From NCBI GenBank assembly GCA_030530145.1, contig JAUMVN010000005.1, positions 1 to 64,000 of the forward strand: a stretch of DNA of 64,000 nucleotides, written 5' to 3'. Under the pieces are notes generated by a model. That model worked only from the letters and a program-made list of their open reading frames with translations. It searched no databases and was not told the DNA's origin. This DNA comes from Coriobacteriia bacterium. Lineage in GTDB: Bacteria; Actinomycetota; Coriobacteriia; Coriobacteriales; Atopobiaceae. Positions 23,767 through 32,406 of this stretch are shown piece by piece; within the stretch, counting starts at the first letter, position 1; each line of letters begins with the position of its first letter. The translations under genes were made by a program, and so were the position numbers.

Positions 23767-25131
23767 CTAGTTCTTCAGCGAGTTCATCGGGGCCGGGAAG
23801 CGGCCGCCGCGGTGCGCGAGGACGGTGCCGGCGTGCTTGTTCACGGGCATGACCGGCGCGGAGCCGAAGAGGCCGCCGAACTCGAGCATGTCGCCCTCGG
23901 ACTTGCCGATGGCCGGGATCAGGCGCACGGCCGTGGTCTTGGTGTTGATCACGCCGATGGCCATCTCGTCGGCGATGATGCCGGCGATGGCCTCCACCGA
24001 GGTGTCGCCCGGCACGGCGATCATGTCGAGGCCCACGGAGCACACGCAGGTCATGGCCTCGAGCTTCTCGATGGAAAGCGCGCCGTCCACGGCCGCACGG
24101 ATCATGCCGGCGTCCTCGGACACGGGGATGAACGCGCCGGAAAGGCCGCCCACGGAAGACGACGCCATGACGCCGCCCTTCTTTACGCAGTCGTTGAGAA
24201 GCGCGAGCGCCGCCGTGGTGCCCGGGCCGCCGCACTCGCCGACGCCGATGATCTCCAGAATCTTCGCCACCGAGTCGCCCGCGGCCGGGGTCGGCGCGAG
24301 CGAGAGGTCCACGATGCCCTTCTCGACGCCCAGACGGCGGCTCGCCTCGCGGCTCATGAGCTCGCCGGCGCGCGTGATCTTAAAGGCCGTCTTCTTGATC
24401 TGCTCGGCGACCTCCATGAGGTTCGCGGAATCGGGCAGCTCGGAGAGAGCCGCGGCCATGACGCCCGGGCCCGAGACACCCACGTTGATGACGGCGTCCG
24501 CCTCGCCCGAGCCGTGGACGGCGCCCGCCATGAACGGCGAGTCCTCTACCATGTTCGCGAAGACGACGAACTTGGCCGCGCCGTAGCAGTCGATGTCCAC
24601 GGTCTGGCGCGCGCACTCCAGGATGGTCTCGGCGGAGAGAAGCACGGCGTCCATGTTGATGCCCGCGCGGGTGGACGCGATGTTCAGCGACGAGCACACG
24701 CGCTCGGTCGTGGCGAGCGCGCCCGGCACGGAGTTGATGAGCTTGCGGTCGGTGGCGCCCATGCCCTTCTGGACGAGCGCGGAGAAGCCGCCCATGAAGT
24801 CGATGCCCAGCGTCTCGGCCGCGCGATCCATGGCGTGCGCGATGGGGGAGAGGTCCTCGTCCTTGCAGCCGGCGGCGATCTGGGCCACCGGGGTCACGCT
24901 CACGCGCTTGTTCGCGATGGGGATGCCGTACTCGTCCTGCAAGTCGTCGGCGGTCTTGACCAGGTTCTCGGCCGTGGTGGTGATCTTGTCGTAGACCTTG
25001 TCGCACATGCGGCCCATGTCTTCGTCGGCGCAGCCGGCCAGGCTGATGCCCATGGTGATGGTGCGGAGGTCCAGGTTCTGCTCGGAGACCATCGAGAGGG
25101 TCTCGGCCACTTCCTGCGGAGTGATGTCCAC
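23767..25131 (-). CDS. UPF0210 (PFL/DUF711) family protein
   Basis: 454 residues, collinear with the UPF0210 family: [17 protein letters not shown] near the N-terminus, [16 protein letters not shown], and a [17 protein letters not shown] segment. Function is not established; relatives often sit next to a small ACT-domain protein, which is absent here. The GTG at 25131 is chosen because the family starts a few residues before [11 protein letters not shown] and AAAGGGG lies upstream; a longer frame exists but is not family-like. It is monocistronic, with the 28-bp inverted repeat downstream. Confidence 0.85.
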   Translation of the reverse strand: MDITPQEVAETLSMVSEQNLDLRTITMGISLAGCADEDMGRMCDKVYDKITTTAENLVKTADDLQDEYGIPIANKRVSVTPVAQIAAGCKDEDLSPIAHAMDRAAETLGIDFMGGFSALVQKGMGATDRKLINSVPGALATTERVCSSLNIASTRAGINMDAVLLSAETILECARQTVDIDCYGAAKFVVFANMVEDSPFMAGAVHGSGEADAVINVGVSGPGVMAAALSELPDSANLMEVAEQIKKTAFKITRAGELMSREASRRLGVEKGIVDLSLAPTPAAGDSVAKILEIIGVGECGGPGTTAALALLNDCVKKGGVMASSSVGGLSGAFIPVSEDAGMIRAAVDGALSIEKLEAMTCVCSVGLDMIAVPGDTSVEAIAGIIADEMAIGVINTKTTAVRLIPAIGKSEGDMLEFGGLFGSAPVMPVNKHAGTVLAHRGGRFPAPMNSLKN

Positions 25132-25704
25132 TGAATTGCCCCTTTGCGGTCGGCGCTTTTGCGTTCGCCCCAGATGTTGACGTGCGCCCATTATAAAGTG
25201 CGCCCGCGCATGCGGCACGCGCGGTAACTGCCTTGCAACTGGTCGCGCCCGCGCCGACCCGCGCGCGCCCGCGGCCGCGGCTGTTTAGCTAATCGTTCAA
25301 TTCGGCTGTTCGTTTTGCTCGAAAGGCCGGCGAGCGGTCACCATCGGCGCGATTCTCACCTGTTTTCTAAACATTTGTAAACATCACGACCCGTCAACTG
25401 GGATTTCTAACTAAACAATTATGTAAACAGACCGCTTGCGATGCATTCGCTACCGCTGGCGGCACCACCTCTGCGCAAAGCGTTCGTAAGGGATTAGAAA
25501 TAAATCGAGCAAAGGCAAAGCACCACAAGGCACCACCGCTAGACCCGCCGACGAACGAAACGTTTTCGCAGCACACAAGCCGTTTTTCGACAAGCGGCGT
25601 AAATGTTCGGCAGGCGGGGAGCACTACGGGACGACGGGTTCCGCAAGCATTCGGGGACCCACGGGGCGCGGCGCCCGAACAAGCCGCCATAACGTTGGAA
25701 TGAA
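25132..25704. other. Long gene-free regulatory region before the arabinose locus
   Basis: No credible gene in about 570 bp. The composition is AT-richer than its surroundings from about 25280. It contains CTAAACATTTGTAAACAT (25367-25384) and CTAAACAATTATGTAAACAG (25411-25430), which repeat TAAACA half-sites also found at 25705 and at the second LacI gene. AACGTTTTCG near 25560 is catabolite-site-like. The short open frames here lack ribosome sites. Confidence 0.6.
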
Positions 25705-25729
25705 GTAAACAGGCCTAAACACTGTTTAC
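25705..25729. promoter_or_regulatory. Operator-like inverted repeat before the ABC importer
   Basis: GTAAACAG (25705-25712) and CTGTTTAC (25722-25729) are perfectly inverted around 9 bp, 64 bp before the binding-protein start. The half-site resembles TAAACAGCGTTTA at 41259. Confidence 0.65.
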
Positions 25730-25793
25730 TCATTGTTTCAGTGCGCCGCACGAACGTGCGGCGGGGGAAGCAATACGAAGGGAAGGAAACATC

Positions 25794-26999
25794 ATGGGTA
25801 ACGTTTCGAGGAGGAACTTCCTCAAGTACGCCGGCCTCACCGGCGGCGTCGCGGGTCTCGCCGGCCTGGCCGGCTGCTCCGGCTCCGGCAGCTCCGACGG
25901 CGGCAGCTCCGCTTCCGGCGACAGCGTGAAGATCGGCGTCTCAATCTGGTCGTCCACCGACGCCCTCGGCAAGCTCTCCGTCGAGATCATCAAGAAGGCC
26001 GCCGACATCCTCGGCGTCGAGGTCATCACCAAGGACCAGGGCCACGTCTCCGAGCAGGTCACCGCTTCCATCGAGGAGCTCTGCGCCGCCGGCTGCAACG
26101 GCATCGTCGTCTGCAACTCCGCCGACTCCGAGATGACCTCCGCCATCAACACCTGCAACGACAACGAGGTCTACCTCGCCCAGTTCTACCGCATGATCTC
26201 CAAGGAGAACTCCGCCGACGTCTACGCCGTCGCCGAGAACTCCCAGTACTACGTCGGCGCCGTCCACGAGGACGAGGTCGGCAACGGCGAGAAGCTCATC
26301 GAGCTCCTGACCGCCGACAACGCCGACGCCTACGAGGGCATCCAGAAGGGCGCCCGCAACATCAAGCTCGAGGCCTGGACCGTCGGCGACGCCACCTTCC
26401 AGGAGCGCTGGAAGGGCTACAAGTCCGGCGTCGATAAGTGGAACCAGGCCAACCCGAGCGACCCCGCCACCCTCTCCGACCCGCAGTACGCCAACACCTC
26501 CTCCACAGAGGGCGCCAACGTCACGCAGCAGTTCTACAACGCCGACGCCTCGATGGACGCCCTGATCGTCGCCGGCGGCGGCGGCGACCCGCTGGTCGGC
26601 TCCGTGGGCCAGCTCAAGAACATGGGCCTCACCGGCAAGATCCGCGTCGCCTCCACCGACTTCCTTGACGACCTCAAGGAGCAGCTCACCACCGGTGGCA
26701 TGTACTGCGAGTCCGGCGGCCACTTCTGCGACCCGCTCTACGCCTTCCTCATGGTCTACAACGCCTGCAAGGGCACCGAGTCCTACATGCCCGCTGCCGG
26801 CGACTTCGGCAAGGAGATCAAGTTCCCCTACGTCTTCGTTTCCTCCGTCAAGGAGTACGAGGACTACGAGAAGTACTTCGTCACCGACGCCCCCTACACG
26901 GACGACGAGATGAAGGAGCTCGCCGAGAAGGACTTCGACGCGCTCAACACCGCTGCCACGAGCCTCTCCATCGAGGACGTCAAGACGCGCCACGCGTAA
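25794..26999 (+). CDS. Sugar ABC transporter substrate-binding lipoprotein (probably L-arabinose)
   Basis: 401 residues. The signal begins with a twin-arginine motif (SRRNFLK) and ends in a lipobox (LAGC), so it is probably a Tat-exported lipoprotein. A Ser/Gly linker and a type I periplasmic-binding fold (Peripla_BP_4) follow. GGGAAGGAAA precedes the ATG. It heads an importer operon followed by araA, araB-like and araD, so L-arabinose is the likely ligand. A strong hairpin downstream may explain higher expression of this gene than of the permeases. Confidence 0.9.
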   Translation: MGNVSRRNFLKYAGLTGGVAGLAGLAGCSGSGSSDGGSSASGDSVKIGVSIWSSTDALGKLSVEIIKKAADILGVEVITKDQGHVSEQVTASIEELCAAGCNGIVVCNSADSEMTSAINTCNDNEVYLAQFYRMISKENSADVYAVAENSQYYVGAVHEDEVGNGEKLIELLTADNADAYEGIQKGARNIKLEAWTVGDATFQERWKGYKSGVDKWNQANPSDPATLSDPQYANTSSTEGANVTQQFYNADASMDALIVAGGGGDPLVGSVGQLKNMGLTGKIRVASTDFLDDLKEQLTTGGMYCESGGHFCDPLYAFLMVYNACKGTESYMPAAGDFGKEIKFPYVFVSSVKEYEDYEKYFVTDAPYTDDEMKELAEKDFDALNTAATSLSIEDVKTRHA

Positions 27000-27027
27000 G
27001 CGCAGCAGGCTAGTTTTGCTCCGTTAG

Positions 27028-27064
27028 CTGGGGGCGGGCCTGGGGTCCCTGGGCCCGCCCCCAG
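27028..27064 (+). terminator. Intercistronic hairpin after the binding-protein gene
   Basis: A 13-bp stem (CTGGGGGCGGGCC and its complement) with an 11-base loop and no T-run. It is placed between the binding protein and permease, where a partial terminator or 3'-stabilising hairpin is common. Confidence 0.65.
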
Positions 27065-27107
27065 ACTCATGAACGGATCTGTGGGTCACCAAGGGAAGGA
27101 TCGGTGA

Positions 27108-28055
27108 ATGGAACTTCTAAAGAAGGCGAGGCAGAGCCAGTGGTACGGCGTCGCTCTGCTCCTCATCGTCACGGCTCTGTGCTGGGTGGTGTTCAAGGTT
27201 CTGTGCCAGGACTCGTTCGGATCTCCTGACCAGATGCTCACCTATCTCCAGACCGGCCTTATCTACGCCGTCGGAGGCTGCGGTCTCTACTTCATCGTCA
27301 CCATGGGCCTCTGGGACTTCTCCGTGGGCTCCGTGCTCGTGCTCGCCGAGCTCATCGCCATCGGCTGCTCCCAGCAGCTCGGCATCGTCGGCGTCGTCGT
27401 CGGCCCGATCCTGTGCGGCGCGGTCCTCGGCGCCTGCAACGGCCTCGCGTACACGAAGCTCCGCATCCCGTCGCTGATCGTCACCGTCGGCCTCTCGCTT
27501 CTTTACGAGTCCTTCTCGGTCTTCGCCTCCAACTGGGCGGGCACCCGTCTTGCGGACGAGTACAAGCTCTTCGGCTCCTATCCGTGGAACCTCATCCTGG
27601 CGCTCATCGCCTTCGCGGTCTGCACGTTCCTGCTCAAGTACACCAAGCTCGGCACCTACGCCAACGCCATCGGCGCCAACGAGCTCACGGCCAAGAACAT
27701 GGGCGTCCAGATCGACAAGTACAAGTTCATCGCCTTCGTGCTCTGCTCCACCTTCGTCGGCATCATGGCCGTCCTCTACATCGGCTACGGCACCTCGCAG
27801 ACCCCGATGACCGGCATGCAGTCGCAGTCGCTCAACTTCAAGCCGCTCATGGGCGCGTTCTTCGGCCTGGCCTTCAAGAAGTACGGCCACCCCGTCGCCG
27901 CCATCGTCCTCGGCGAGTTCCTCATCGCCATGATGTTCGCCGGCTTCACCGCGCTCGGCATGCCCATCACGATCAACAACATCGTCTCGGGCGCCACGCT
28001 GCTGCTCATCGTCCTGTTCACCACCAAGCGCGTCAAGGGCGCCGTCGTCAAGTAA
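27108..28055 (+). CDS. Sugar ABC transporter permease, RbsC-like
   Basis: 315 residues with about eight to ten membrane segments (BPD_transp_2 family). Conserved pieces include GLWDFSVGSVLVLAELIAI and the EAA-like region GANELTAKNMGVQIDKYK. AAGGGAAGGA lies about ten bases before the ATG. It pairs with a second permease encoded two genes on, so the channel is likely a heterodimer. A short gap and an AAAGGAGGG site lead into the ATPase gene. Confidence 0.92.
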   Translation: MELLKKARQSQWYGVALLLIVTALCWVVFKVLCQDSFGSPDQMLTYLQTGLIYAVGGCGLYFIVTMGLWDFSVGSVLVLAELIAIGCSQQLGIVGVVVGPILCGAVLGACNGLAYTKLRIPSLIVTVGLSLLYESFSVFASNWAGTRLADEYKLFGSYPWNLILALIAFAVCTFLLKYTKLGTYANAIGANELTAKNMGVQIDKYKFIAFVLCSTFVGIMAVLYIGYGTSQTPMTGMQSQSLNFKPLMGAFFGLAFKKYGHPVAAIVLGEFLIAMMFAGFTALGMPITINNIVSGATLLLIVLFTTKRVKGAVVK

Positions 28056-28070
28056 AGGAGGGATACCACC

Positions 28071-29576
28071 ATGTCTGAACAGAAGCTTCTGCTCCACGGC
28101 GAGAAGATCGACAAGAAGTTCGGTCCCACCCACGCCGTCAAGGAGGTCTCCCTCGACTTCTACGAGGGCGAGATCCACGCGCTTATCGGCGAGAACGGCT
28201 CCGGTAAGTCCACCTTCACCAACATGCTCACGGGCATCCTGCCCATCGGCAGCGGCACCTTCACCCTGCGCGGCCAGGAGGTCGCCCCGAAGAACCAGGT
28301 CGACGCCAACCACCACGGCATCGCCATCGTCGTCCAGGAGACGGGCACCCTGCCCGGCCTCACCGTGGCCGAGAACATGTTCCTCGGCGACGAGGACCAG
28401 TTCGTCCACGCCGGCATCAAGAACACCGGCGCCATGAACAAGAAGGCCCAGGAGCTCCTCGACGCCTACGGCCTCGGCCACATCAAGGCCGACGTGGTCG
28501 TCGACAACTACGACTTCGAGGATCGCAAGCTCGTCGAGATCGTCCGCTCCACCTGGTTCGACCCCGACATCCTCGTGGTCGACGAGACCACCACGGCGCT
28601 CGGCGAGGGCGGCCGCAAGAAGCTCTTCGAGGTCATGCGCGACGTCCGCGCCAAGGGCCACTGCGTCATCTTCATCTCGCACGACATGGCCGAGGTCATC
28701 GAGATGTCCGACCGCATCTCCATCCTGCGCGACGGCGACTACATCACCACGGTGAACAAGTCCGACGTCGACGAGGACAAGCTCAAGACCCTCATGGTCG
28801 GCCGCGAGATGGACGACCACTACTACCGCACCGACTACCCCGACTACACCGCCGAGAAGAAGGGCCAGGTGGCCGTCAGCGTCCAGAACGTGACCGTCCC
28901 CGGCGAGGTCGAGGGCCTGACCTTCGACCTGCACTACGGCGAGATCCTCGGCTTCGGCGGCCTCTCCGAGTGCGGCATGCACGAGGTCGGCAAGGCCATC
29001 TTCGGCGCGTCCTACGACCGCACCGGCGAGGTCGTCCTCGCCGACGGCACCCACGTCAACGACATCAACACGGCCATCAACCACTCCATCGCCTACGCGT
29101 CCAAGGACCGCGACAACGAGTCGCTGCTCATCAACGACACCATCGAGGACAACATCACCATCCCCTCGATGCGCGACATGGGCACGTTCCTCTCGGACAA
29201 GAAGCTCCGCGAGTTCGCCGACACCTACGCCGCCCAGATGCAGACCAAGATGGTCAACGTCAAGCAGCACGTCTCCGCGCTCTCCGGCGGCAACAAGCAG
29301 AAGGTCGTCCTGGCCCGCTGGCTCGGCAAGAAGTCCGACATCCTCGTGCTCGACTCGCCCACCCGCGGCATCGACATCAAGGTCAAGGCGGCCATCTACC
29401 AGCTGCTCGAGGACATGCGCGCCGAGGGCAAGGCCATCTTGATCATCTCCGAGGAGATCATGGAGCTCATCGGCATGTGCGACCGCATCTACATCATGAA
29501 GGACGGCAAGATCAACGCTGAGCTCCAGCGCAGCCCTGAGCTTACCGACCAGGACCTCATCGCCAAGATGGTCTAG
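28071..29576 (+). CDS. Sugar ABC transporter ATP-binding protein, RbsA/MglA-like
   Basis: 501 residues with two ABC domains. The first has Walker A GENGSGKST and Walker B DILVVDE but an altered signature (DFEDRKLVEIV in place of LSGGQ). The second has a degenerate P-loop (GLSECGMHEVGKAIFG) with an intact LSGGNKQKV signature and ILVLDSPTRG. This asymmetry is normal for the RbsA family. AAAGGAGGG lies eight bases before the ATG. It is the energy subunit of the importer. Confidence 0.93.
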   Translation: MSEQKLLLHGEKIDKKFGPTHAVKEVSLDFYEGEIHALIGENGSGKSTFTNMLTGILPIGSGTFTLRGQEVAPKNQVDANHHGIAIVVQETGTLPGLTVAENMFLGDEDQFVHAGIKNTGAMNKKAQELLDAYGLGHIKADVVVDNYDFEDRKLVEIVRSTWFDPDILVVDETTTALGEGGRKKLFEVMRDVRAKGHCVIFISHDMAEVIEMSDRISILRDGDYITTVNKSDVDEDKLKTLMVGREMDDHYYRTDYPDYTAEKKGQVAVSVQNVTVPGEVEGLTFDLHYGEILGFGGLSECGMHEVGKAIFGASYDRTGEVVLADGTHVNDINTAINHSIAYASKDRDNESLLINDTIEDNITIPSMRDMGTFLSDKKLREFADTYAAQMQTKMVNVKQHVSALSGGNKQKVVLARWLGKKSDILVLDSPTRGIDIKVKAAIYQLLEDMRAEGKAILIISEEIMELIGMCDRIYIMKDGKINAELQRSPELTDQDLIAKMV

Positions 29577-29588
29577 GAGGGAAGACAA

Positions 29589-30566
29589 ATGGCATCCAAC
29601 AACACCGCGGTGGCGGATCCCAAGGCCGCAACCAAGAAGTCCTTTGACTTCGCTCAGATCCAGACCTTCTTGCCCTTCGTGGCGTTCGCGATCATCGTGG
29701 TCTTCTTCGCCATCGCCACCGGCGGCAACATCCTCACGCCGAAGAACCTCACGCTGATCCTTTCCGGCGGCTACATGCTCATGATCGGCGCCTGCGGCAT
29801 CTGGCTCATCATGACGATGGGCTGCCTGGACTTCTCCCAGGGCTCGATGCTCGGCATCTGCTGCGCCGTCTTCTGCGCGCTCTCGCAGGTCAACCTCGCG
29901 CTCGCCCTGGCCGGTTCCATCGCCACCGGCGCCGCCATCTCGCTCGTGAACGCGCTGCTGCACGTCAAGGGCCAGATCGCGTCCTTCGTCGTCACGAACT
30001 GCACCATGTTCCTGCTGCGCGGCGTCGTCCAGCTCATCACCACCCAGAACCCGGTCTATGCCGCCACCTACGTGCAGGGCAGCTTCAACGACATGGGCTT
30101 CCTCATGGGCATCACCATCGCCGTCCTCATCGTGACCTACGTCGTGACCCGCTTCACCTGCATCGGCCACAACCTCAAGGCCATCGGCGCCAACGAGAAG
30201 GCCGCCCGCTTCGCCGGCATCAAGGTCCAGAAGACGAAGATCCTGGTCTACGTGGTCGCCGGCTGCATCATCGGCCTGGCCGCCTTCGTCAACGCCATCA
30301 AGGTCGGCTCCGTCACCGCCTCCTCGGGCAACATGTTCGAGACCAAGCTCCTCATCGCCATGGTCCTCGGCGGCATGCCCATCAACGGCGGCGCCCGCGC
30401 CCGCTTCTCCAACATCGTCGTCGGCGTCCTTTCTTACCTCGTCCTCGAGAAGGGCCTCGTCATGCTCGGCCTCACCACCGAGATGCAGCAGCTCTTCCTC
30501 GGCATCGTCTTCGTCGGCCTCGTCGCGCTCTTCTCCGACCGCAGCTCCAACCAGGTCATCAAGTAG
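29589..30566 (+). CDS. Sugar ABC transporter permease, second subunit
   Basis: 325 residues, same family as the permease at 27108 but clearly diverged. It has GCLDFSQGSMLGICCAVFCA and GANEKAARFAGIKVQKTK at matching positions. A cytoplasmic N-terminus of about 25 residues precedes the first membrane segment. AGGAGGG stands seven bases before the ATG, 12 bp after the ATPase stop. Confidence 0.92.
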   Translation: MASNNTAVADPKAATKKSFDFAQIQTFLPFVAFAIIVVFFAIATGGNILTPKNLTLILSGGYMLMIGACGIWLIMTMGCLDFSQGSMLGICCAVFCALSQVNLALALAGSIATGAAISLVNALLHVKGQIASFVVTNCTMFLLRGVVQLITTQNPVYAATYVQGSFNDMGFLMGITIAVLIVTYVVTRFTCIGHNLKAIGANEKAARFAGIKVQKTKILVYVVAGCIIGLAAFVNAIKVGSVTASSGNMFETKLLIAMVLGGMPINGGARARFSNIVVGVLSYLVLEKGLVMLGLTTEMQQLFLGIVFVGLVALFSDRSSNQVIK

Positions 30567-30609
30567 CGAGAAACTCCCCGGCTCCCCAAACCCGGCACCA
30601 TCCTCCCCA

Positions 30610-30651
30610 CGGCCCCGCCCCCACCCACCTCTTCCCTTGAGGGCGGGGCCG
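30610..30651 (+). terminator. Intercistronic hairpin before araA
   Basis: CGGCCCCGCCC (30610-30620) pairs with GGGCGGGGCCG (30641-30651) across a 20-base pyrimidine-rich loop. There is no T-run. It probably modulates read-through from the importer to araA. Confidence 0.5.
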
Positions 30652-30702
30652 CTTCGGGAGGCCCTGAACGCATGGCACGCATACCGTCCGAAAGGAACGA
30701 AC

Positions 30703-32199
30703 ATGCTTGAGATCCGCAAGTACAAGTTCTACTTCTGCCCCTGCACCCAGGACCTTTACGGCGACGAGTGCCTCCAGCACGTGCACGAGCACGCCGAGGA
30801 GGTCGTCAACTACCTCAACGCCGCCTCCGAGGTCCCCTTCGAGGTCGAGCTCAAGCCCAACCTGCTGACCGCGTCGATGATCCAGCAGGTCTTCAACGAG
30901 GCCAACAACGACCCCGATTGCGCCGGCGTCATCACCTGGGCCCACACCTTCAGCCCCTCCAAGAACTACATCCTGGGCCTGCAGGACCTCCGCAAGCCGC
31001 TGTGCCAGTTCGCGACGCAGTACAACGAGGAGATCCCGTACGACACCATCGACATGGACTTCATGAACGAGAACCAGGCCGCCCACGGCGAGCGCGAGCT
31101 CGGGCACATCTTTGCCCGCATGCGCTGGGACCACAAGGTCGTCTTCGGGTTCTGGAAGGACCCGGTGGCGCTGACCGAGCTCGGCCAGTGGCAGACCACC
31201 GCGGTCGGCCTGCAGGAGTCGCGCAACATCCGCTGCGCGCGCTTCTCCGACACCATGCGCAACGTGGCCGTCACCGACGGCGACAAGATCGAGGCCCAGG
31301 TCAAGTTCGGCTGGACCGTCGACGCCTGGCCCGTCAACGAGGTCGTTCCCTACATCGACGCCGTCACCCCGGCCGAGGTCAAGGCCCTTACCGACGAGTA
31401 CTACGACACCTACGAGCTCGTGCTCGACGGCCGCGACCCCGAGGAGTTCCGTCGCCACGTCGAGGTGCAGGCCGCCCAGGAGATCGGCATCGAGCGCTTC
31501 CTGGTCGAGCACAACTACAACTGCTTCTCCGACCACTTCGGCGACCTCGGCGGCATGAAGCAGCTGCCGTCCCTCTCTATCCAGCGCCTCATGCAGAAGG
31601 GCTACGGCTTCGGCCCCGAGGGCGACTGGAAGACCCCGTGCATGGTCCGCATGATGAAGGCCATGACCTCGGCGAACCCGAACGCCCGCGGCTCTGCGCT
31701 GCTCGAGGACTACACCTACAACCTGGTCCCCGGCAAGGACGGCATCCTCGAGTCCCACATGTCCGAGGTCGACCCCTCCATCGCCGAGGGCAAGATCGCC
31801 ATCCGCGCCACGCCGCTCTCCATGGGCGACCGCGAGGACCCCGCGCGCCTCATCTTCACCGGCAAGACCGGCCCCGCCATCGCCACCTCCCTCGTCGACC
31901 TGGGCAACCGCTTCCGCCTGATCATCCAGGACGTCGACTGCAAGCAGGTTGAGAAGCCCATGCCGATGCTCCCCACCGGCACCCTCTTCTGGACCCCGCG
32001 CCCCAACCTCAAGGTCGGCACCGAGGCCTGGATCTACGCCGGCGGCGCGCACCACACCGCCTTCTCGTTCGACCTCACGGCCGACCAGATGGTCGACTGG
32101 GCCGACAACATGGGCATCGAGTCCGTGGTTATCGACGCCAACACCAACATCCGCGACTTTAAGCGCGACCTCAAGCTGGGTGAGGTTTTCTACAAGTAG
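30703..32199 (+). CDS. araA: L-arabinose isomerase
   Basis: 498 residues, aligning along its whole length with AraA. Recognisable are FSPSKNYILGLQDLRKPLCQF, IDMDFMNENQAAHG, GPEGDWKTPCMVRMMK and YAGGAHHTAFS; the conserved Glu and His of these segments bind Mn2+ and substrate. It interconverts L-arabinose and L-ribulose. The ATG at 30703 has AAAGGAA six bases upstream; the frame is open further upstream through the hairpin and is not coding there. Confidence 0.95.
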   Translation: MLEIRKYKFYFCPCTQDLYGDECLQHVHEHAEEVVNYLNAASEVPFEVELKPNLLTASMIQQVFNEANNDPDCAGVITWAHTFSPSKNYILGLQDLRKPLCQFATQYNEEIPYDTIDMDFMNENQAAHGERELGHIFARMRWDHKVVFGFWKDPVALTELGQWQTTAVGLQESRNIRCARFSDTMRNVAVTDGDKIEAQVKFGWTVDAWPVNEVVPYIDAVTPAEVKALTDEYYDTYELVLDGRDPEEFRRHVEVQAAQEIGIERFLVEHNYNCFSDHFGDLGGMKQLPSLSIQRLMQKGYGFGPEGDWKTPCMVRMMKAMTSANPNARGSALLEDYTYNLVPGKDGILESHMSEVDPSIAEGKIAIRATPLSMGDREDPARLIFTGKTGPAIATSLVDLGNRFRLIIQDVDCKQVEKPMPMLPTGTLFWTPRPNLKVGTEAWIYAGGAHHTAFSFDLTADQMVDWADNMGIESVVIDANTNIRDFKRDLKLGEVFYK

Positions 32200-32240
32200 G
32201 CCATCGAGCCTGAGCCCTCGTGGCTGAAGCCGAGTCCGGC

Positions 32241-32336
32241 TTCCCCAGAGGCCCAATCTAGCCACGAACGCGAGGGCTTACGTACGTTCAGTACGCCGCG
32301 CCCTCGCGTTCCTGTCTATCTCGGGCCTCTGGGAAA
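32241..32336. repeat. Nested palindrome J between araA and araB
   Basis: Outer arms 32241-32254 and 32323-32336 (CCAGAGGCCC type, 13 of 14 match) enclose perfect 12-bp inner arms GAACGCGAGGGC (32265) and GCCCTCGCGTTC (32300). The tip is TACGTACGTTCAGTACG. It is unusual in lying within an operon, 70 bp before araB. Confidence 0.85.
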
Positions 32337-32406
32337 CCCCGCGAGGTTATCGGGTCAACCTGTTCGGCGCACTTCTTGGTACATCAATCTCTTAAGGAGA
32401 AGCATT

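Noticed and set aside
25394-25690. Possible 98-residue minus-strand protein upstream of the arabinose importer
   Set aside because: No ribosome site, no recognisable domain, and it lies across the operator-like region. Regulatory DNA is the better explanation.
27117-30725. A 1,202-codon open frame antisense to the ABC importer genes
   Set aside because: Same low-complexity Asp/Val/Gly/Leu signature, no domain, fully opposite three recognised genes. The same applies to the antisense frame at 43777-47844.
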